Assembly: GCA_028708815.1 (NCBI GenBank)
Contig: JAQVYB010000013.1
Span: 1 to 42,903 of the forward strand
Source: Kiritimatiellia bacterium
GTDB lineage: Bacteria; Verrucomicrobiota; Kiritimatiellia; RZYC01
Length of the DNA stretch: 42,903 bases
Direction of reading: 5' to 3'
Part shown: positions 38,888 to 42,903 of the stretch, one piece after another
How the letters are laid out: each line of letters starts with the position of its first letter
Numbering within the stretch: position 1 is the stretch's first letter
Position numbers and translations under genes: made by a program
The notes under the pieces: model-generated
The model's input: only the letters and a program-made list of their open reading frames with translations
The model's database searches: none
Told to the model about the DNA's origin: nothing

Positions 38888-40360
38888 ATGAAGGAAACCA
38901 TACTCCCCGGCCACGAACAGCAGTCCAGTGATATCAAGTGTTCCAGTTGCGGGCGCTTCGTGGGTGCATTAACCCGCTGCCCCCATTGCGGCGCACGGGT
39001 CAACAAGCGCTTGAGCGTACGGGCCACACGGTATGCCGCCATCTTTCTCTCCGTGGTCGGACTGGGCCTTCTCTATTGGATGGCCATTTCCCAGAAAATT
39101 CCCCTCATCAAAATCGGCGACATCACCCCCACCATGAACTTCGCCTACGTGCGCATCGAAGGTACAGTCACCAGCGACACCCGCATCTTCAAGGAAAGCG
39201 GCCTGGTTCGAAGTCTGCGTTTTGACATCCACGACGACACCGGGGAAATACCCGTCACCGCCTACCAAACGCAGGCCCGCGAACTCATTGAAAAAGGACT
39301 GGTTCCACGCCCGGGCGATCATATCTCCGTTGCCGGAAGCCTCAGCGTGGCCGCCGATGACCGCATTCTGCTTCGCATTCAGGTGGCCGACCAGGTATCC
39401 CTCGTTCAGGAAGAACTCGAGCGCACACCCATTAACGAACTGACCCCCGAAAGCGGTGCCGTACTGATTGAAGGCACCATTGTCAAAGTCATGGCCCCGC
39501 AGCCCGGCAAAAAACAACCCTGGTCTATCCTGATTGCCGACGACTCGGGAACAGCCAACCTCTCCTTCTGGGAAGATGTCTATGCCGATATTGAAAACAA
39601 GAACAAGCTCATTCAAGGGCAGAATATCCGGCTTCGCTCTTCCATAAAGCTGTATAAAGGGAAAATTCAGCTTGGTCTGGCGCGGGCTGCCGACCTGGAA
39701 TTTCTCGACACCGCGCTGACCACACCCACCCCCGTAAAAATGCTGCAGCGGGCGGACGATATCACCATTGAAGAAATCACCGCCGATATGAAGGGACGGA
39801 CCATTGAAACCGAGGGGCGAATCATCCAGTTCCAGGAATCCCCCACACCCGACAAAGTCCCCTCGCGCATCGTCCTTGAGGATGGCACCGCCACGGTAAC
39901 CATTGTTTACTGGGACAACGTCGCCCAGGAGCTGGGCGATAAAAAGCCGGAGGAAGGCATTCGCCTGCAGGTCCGTGGAGTGGTGGACGTATATAAGGAC
40001 ACCGTCCAGCTCAAAGTCAATTATGCCGATCAGTTGGAATTTTACCAAATGCCCCCCTCCAAACCAGAAGCCAAACCCGACATCACCCTCATTGGTGAGA
40101 TTGGAGAACCCGGCGAAGGGGAAGTGGTGACGGTTTCCGGGCGGCTGGGCGCACCGAAATCCATCAAAAGCGGCGTGATCTACCCCGTTAAAGACAAAAC
40201 CGGCGCCATTCAGATGCTCCTCTGGGATCGCAATATTCCCGGTGAATTCCGCGACAACCTGGTCACCGGAAAAACCGTCACGGTAACCGGGACTCTCAAG
40301 CTGTATAAGGGCGAACTCGAGATTATTCCCGAATCGAGCCACGCCATTCGTATTCACTGA
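38888..40360 (+). CDS. Membrane-anchored zinc-ribbon protein with four OB-fold domains
   Basis: The N-terminus has a zinc ribbon, 'CSSCGRFVGALTRCPHCGARV' (two CxxC), then one membrane helix ('AAIFLSVVGLGLLYWMAIS'). After it come four OB-like repeats. Each has a segment of the type 'FDIHDDTGEIPVTAYQT', 'ILIADDSGTANLSFWEDVY', 'IVLEDGTATVTIVYWDNVA' or 'VKDKTGAIQMLLWDRNI', followed by a G-x-x-V-x-V-x-G strand. The pattern is that of nucleic-acid-binding OB domains (tRNA_anti type), but the topology would place them outside the cytoplasm if the helix is inserted N-in. I chose the ATG at 38888 because AAAGGA lies six bases upstream. It is first of three closely spaced membrane-protein genes. Confidence 0.82.
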   Translation: MKETILPGHEQQSSDIKCSSCGRFVGALTRCPHCGARVNKRLSVRATRYAAIFLSVVGLGLLYWMAISQKIPLIKIGDITPTMNFAYVRIEGTVTSDTRIFKESGLVRSLRFDIHDDTGEIPVTAYQTQARELIEKGLVPRPGDHISVAGSLSVAADDRILLRIQVADQVSLVQEELERTPINELTPESGAVLIEGTIVKVMAPQPGKKQPWSILIADDSGTANLSFWEDVYADIENKNKLIQGQNIRLRSSIKLYKGKIQLGLARAADLEFLDTALTTPTPVKMLQRADDITIEEITADMKGRTIETEGRIIQFQESPTPDKVPSRIVLEDGTATVTIVYWDNVAQELGDKKPEEGIRLQVRGVVDVYKDTVQLKVNYADQLEFYQMPPSKPEAKPDITLIGEIGEPGEGEVVTVSGRLGAPKSIKSGVIYPVKDKTGAIQMLLWDRNIPGEFRDNLVTGKTVTVTGTLKLYKGELEIIPESSHAIRIH

Positions 40361-40380
40361 TTTCTCATCCGGAGGCTGTT

Positions 40381-41715
40381 ATGAGCGCATTTTTTATTGT
40401 TTTGGCATCCACCTTGGTAGGCACCGTTCTTTCCTGCGTGCTCGCCTGCCTGCCCGGGCTGCACGTATACAACATCATGGGCCTGCTGGTTATGTTCATC
40501 TACCTGCTGGCCGACTACCAGATCATACTGCCCCCCGAGGCCTACCTCCCCTTCATGGCCGGCATGATTGTCGGCTGGTCGATGCTCAACACCATCCCCG
40601 CCGTACTCCTCGGTGCGCCCGACGAAAGCGCCATCTTCACCGTGCTCCCCGGCCAGAAATACCTGATGTTCGGGCGCGGCTTTGAGGGGACCATGATGAC
40701 CGGCGTCGGCGGGCTGGCCGGCCTCTTCATCCTGATCTTCATCATGGCCCCGCTGGCCCCCATTCTCCTGCCCCTCCTGCAAAGCGTGTTGCGCCCCTAT
40801 ATGGGCGCCATCATTTGGGTCATTATCACCTTTATCATCATGTCCGAATGGCCCAAAGGAGGAAACACCGGGCCCGCCGGTTTCGCCAAATTTCTGGACG
40901 CCTGGAAGTCACTGGCGGCCGGCATTTTCACCTTTCTCCTGGCGGGATTCATGGGGTTCATTCTCCTCTATCGTTCACCCATCTCCACCGAAATGGCCTT
41001 TCAAAACATCATGCCGGCCTTTGTCGGACTCTTTGCCATTCCCTGGTGCCTGTTAAACATACTCAGCGCAGCCGATGTGCCGGAACAGCACATTGCCGAT
41101 TCGCTCGATGTGGACGCCGCCACCATTCTGCGCAGTGCCGCATCCGGCGGACTCGGCGGAAGTTTCGCCGCCTTTTTCCCGGTCGTCACCGGCGGTGTCG
41201 GGGGTCTCTTGGCCGGCCACGCCACCGCCCAGCGCGATGAGCGGGTATTCATCATGTCGCAGGGCGTATCCAAACTGATTTACTACACCGGTGCCTTCAT
41301 GTTTTTCTTTGTCCCCGGCCTTGGGCTGACCCGGGGCGGCGGGGCCTGGATTATGAAAGGCCTCTATACTCCGCAAACCTCCTATGACTACCTCATGATT
41401 CTCGGATCCATCGCCATTGCAGGCGGGATTTCCTACCTCATGATGGAACCGCTGACGCGGGGCGTCATTGTGTTGATCCGCAAATTCAATTACCGCCATA
41501 TCTCCCTGATTGCCCTGGGCATCATTGTCCTGCTCGTTTTTCTGGTGACCTCCTGGATCGGCCTGTTCATCATGCTCGTCGGCACCGGCATCGGGCTTCT
41601 ACCCGTTCTGTTCGCCTCGCGACGTCTGAATTGCCTCGGGATTCTGCTCCTGCCCATTGCCTGCAACATGTCGGGATTCGGTCCAACCATCGCCGCCTGG
41701 CTTCACCTGGTTTAA
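40381..41715 (+). CDS. TctA/DUF112-family integral membrane protein
   Basis: Polytopic protein with about 11-12 hydrophobic segments. 'SCVLACLPGLHVYNIMGLLV' and 'ALPCLPG-like' start, 'IPAVLLGAPDESAIFTVLPGQKYLMFGRGFEGTM', 'FFPVVTGGVGGLLAGHATAQRDERVFIMSQGVSKLIYYTGA' and the C-terminal 'GLLPVLFASRRLNCLGILLLP' match the TctA permease pattern of repeated G-P/G-G loops. No TctB or TctC subunit is nearby, so it is an orphan permease as found in archaea and some bacteria. A GGAGG ribosome site precedes it. It lies 20 bp after the OB-fold gene and 15 bp before the next gene. Confidence 0.83.
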   Translation: MSAFFIVLASTLVGTVLSCVLACLPGLHVYNIMGLLVMFIYLLADYQIILPPEAYLPFMAGMIVGWSMLNTIPAVLLGAPDESAIFTVLPGQKYLMFGRGFEGTMMTGVGGLAGLFILIFIMAPLAPILLPLLQSVLRPYMGAIIWVIITFIIMSEWPKGGNTGPAGFAKFLDAWKSLAAGIFTFLLAGFMGFILLYRSPISTEMAFQNIMPAFVGLFAIPWCLLNILSAADVPEQHIADSLDVDAATILRSAASGGLGGSFAAFFPVVTGGVGGLLAGHATAQRDERVFIMSQGVSKLIYYTGAFMFFFVPGLGLTRGGGAWIMKGLYTPQTSYDYLMILGSIAIAGGISYLMMEPLTRGVIVLIRKFNYRHISLIALGIIVLLVFLVTSWIGLFIMLVGTGIGLLPVLFASRRLNCLGILLLPIACNMSGFGPTIAAWLHLV

Positions 41716-41730
41716 AGAAAGGATGTTCGC

Positions 41731-42732
41731 ATGAAAGGTATCGCTCATTTTGCTTCCGGAGTAGCCGCTGCCACCTTCTTCCCCTGGACTTTGGCCGCGG
41801 CCCAGGAAGGCAATCCCATGTACTTCATCCTCGGTGGCGCCTTCGGCATCCTGCCCGACACCCTCGACTTCAAATTCTACCGCTTCTTTTACAAGCATGA
41901 GCTCTATATCGAGCCGGTACCCAACCAAACCACCCCGCAGGAAATTGCCGACCGGATAGCCGCCGGCGTCGCCCTCGCTATGGACAGAGAAAAAATGGTG
42001 CGCATCAAGCTCTCCACCATACGCCTCGGGGCCGACTACTGGCAGCAGTACACCGTGAAATTCGATGCCGAAAAACAGCAGGTTCTCGTAAAATTCGGGC
42101 CGGTCGTCAATACCGGCCAGGTCCCCGTCCCCGGCACCGAGCCCGAAAAAGGAGCCGTTGGCCGTGCCGCACTCCCCTGTCCCCTGCACATTACCTACGA
42201 TGCTTCTTCCAACGTGGACATCTTCGACGGACCGACCTTCGGATTCAAAAAAGACGACAAGAACGGCATGACCTTCCACTTTCTGCCCTGGCACCGCGAA
42301 TGGTCGCATGCCCTGACCATGGGCGTCTTTTTCGCCCTGCTTTTGCTGCCCTTCCTGGGTTGGCGGGCCGCCTTGGTCATCGTGGCCGCCTATTCCGCTC
42401 ACGTGCTGGAAGACCAGCTCGGGTTCATGGGCTCCAACCTCTTCTTTCCCTTCACCAAAACCAGAGCACAGGGTATTCACATCATGCGCTCCGGCGATTC
42501 CCTGCCCAACTTCACCACGGTTTGGCTCAGTTGCCTGCTCATGTTCTGGAACATGTACCGATTCCAGGCCGCACCACTCCACGCCATGGGCTTTTTCCAG
42601 ATTATCTTCTGGGGAGGGATCCTGCCTGTTGGATTCTTCTGGTTGGTGATGAAATGGCTCACCCGAAAAAACAAAGACGCCGGACACGAAACCATCGATA
42701 CCAGTGAATGGGAAGAGTCCGTCTCCGTTTAA
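41731..42732 (+). CDS. YdjM/DUF457-like membrane-bound metal-dependent hydrolase-type protein
   Basis: 'MKGIAHFASGVAAATFF' and 'GGAFGILPDTLDFKFY' near the N-terminus, 'WHREWSHALTMGVFFALLLL' mid-protein and 'YSAHVLEDQLG' after it reproduce the DUF457 arrangement of H, D, R-x-x-H and H-x-x-D residues in membrane helices. Unlike typical members, about 140 residues (~65-205) form a soluble insert with 'ADYWQQYTVKFDAEKQQVLVKFGPVV'. Membrane segments follow toward the C-terminus, with 'LSCLLMFWNMYRF' near the end. AAAGGA precedes the ATG. The biochemical function of the family is unknown. Its tight linkage to the OB-fold and TctA genes suggests one system. Confidence 0.78.
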   Translation: MKGIAHFASGVAAATFFPWTLAAAQEGNPMYFILGGAFGILPDTLDFKFYRFFYKHELYIEPVPNQTTPQEIADRIAAGVALAMDREKMVRIKLSTIRLGADYWQQYTVKFDAEKQQVLVKFGPVVNTGQVPVPGTEPEKGAVGRAALPCPLHITYDASSNVDIFDGPTFGFKKDDKNGMTFHFLPWHREWSHALTMGVFFALLLLPFLGWRAALVIVAAYSAHVLEDQLGFMGSNLFFPFTKTRAQGIHIMRSGDSLPNFTTVWLSCLLMFWNMYRFQAAPLHAMGFFQIIFWGGILPVGFFWLVMKWLTRKNKDAGHETIDTSEWEESVSV

Positions 42733-42776
42733 ACGGCCGAATACCTCCGGATCCAGGCGTTTTTATGTGCCCCCCC

Positions 42777-42840
42777 CTAGCAGGCTGTCGGGCTTTGGCC
42801 CGCCATCCTGCCAGCTAACAACAGCGAATACGCTGTTGTG
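42777..42840. repeat. REP-like two-hairpin element, copy 2
   Basis: CTAGCAGG pairs imperfectly with CCTGCCAG around CGGGC-TTT-GGCCCG, and a second hairpin AACAGCG-AATA-CGCTGTT follows. Relative to copy 1 at 29489 the stems are kept and the loops changed. It lies 44 bp after the membrane-protein gene. Confidence 0.85.
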
Positions 42841-42841
42841 T

Positions 42842-42869
42842 TTGAATATTCAGGATAGGCCTCTATACT
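42842..42869 (+). promoter_or_regulatory. Sigma-70-like promoter for the next gene
   Basis: TTGAAT and TATACT separated by 16 bp, starting 1 bp after the REP-like element and 32 bp before the ATG at 42901. Confidence 0.5.
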
Positions 42870-42900
42870 CAACGCAGAGCAGTAAACAAAAGGATATCGT

Positions 42901-42903
42901 ATG
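42901..42903 (+). CDS. Start codon of a gene continuing beyond the window
   Basis: The window ends in an ATG preceded by AAAAGGA seven bases upstream and by a promoter-like sequence. Only the start codon is present, so nothing can be said about the product. Confidence 0.5.

Noticed and set aside
38969-40357. 462-aa minus-strand ORF opposite the OB-fold gene
   Set aside because: Shadow frame. The plus strand has a ribosome site, CxxC pairs, a membrane helix and four OB-type repeats.
41053-42687. Minus-strand ORFs of 148 and 362 aa (41053-41499, 41599-42687)
   Set aside because: Antisense shadows of the TctA and DUF457-like genes; no family motifs and no ribosome sites.

Overview
The window is most likely chromosomal DNA of a flagellated, Gram-negative, environmental bacterium. 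Flagellin and FliD lie beside a Wzm/Wzt-type polysaccharide ABC exporter, a lipoprotein and a large surface-glycan locus. The lineage cannot be fixed from sequence alone. A PVC-superphylum (for example Kiritimatiellota-like) origin is a low-confidence guess from gene content and repeat style. No rRNA, tRNA or CRISPR array was seen.

Layout. (1) 110-22147, all on the minus strand: a nearly continuous glycan block. It holds four GT4/GT2 glycosyltransferases, two SAM methyltransferases, a UDP-galactopyranose-mutase-like flavoprotein, two DUF115/Maf-like proteins, a NeuB fused to a TIM barrel, NeuA, a lipoprotein with Asp boxes, an SGNH/MBOAT O-acylation pair, a Gfo/Idh/MocA dehydrogenase, a sugar formyltransferase, two DegT-like aminotransferases and WbqC. 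A decayed ISL3 transposase tail sits at 1382-1654. (2) 22175-26638: wzt and wzm, normally adjacent, are separated by a four-helix-bundle (S23/bAvd-like) gene and an AlbA_2/Schlafen-type ATPase. Period-7 repeat arrays lie at these joints. (3) 26640-33138: an accessory zone with an ERCC4-type nuclease, three nucleotidyltransferases with small partners, an AbiEii-type toxin with a probable antitoxin, and a HepT remnant cut at a REP-like element. A second NeuB/NeuA set and two copies of a ~250-bp dispersed repeat lie in the same zone. (4) 33243-38354: a GbsR-type regulator with a palindromic operator, a large glycosyltransferase, fliD, and flagellin with its terminator and a sigma-28-like promoter. 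(5) 38633-42732, plus strand and visibly GC-richer: a 71-aa protein, a membrane zinc-ribbon/OB-fold protein, a TctA-family permease and a DUF457/YdjM-like membrane protein. The next gene begins at 42901.

How the genes fit. Two NulO (sialic/legionaminic/pseudaminic-type) synthase and CMP-activation sets, two Maf-like DUF115 proteins and a glycosyltransferase next to fliD point to flagellin and/or surface-polysaccharide decoration. Wzm/Wzt would export a second glycan carrying N-formylamino and O-acyl groups.

Most unusual signal. At least nine arrays of degenerate heptanucleotides are present. Each locus has a different consensus (GTTCKTN, GGTCTAN, GTTACAN, ATCCGAC) but keeps the strict 7-nt period. 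They sit exactly at gene ends, supply stop codons, begin immediately at the stop of the four-helix-bundle gene, and are translated as 7-residue repeats inside Wzt and at the end of the Asp-box lipoprotein.
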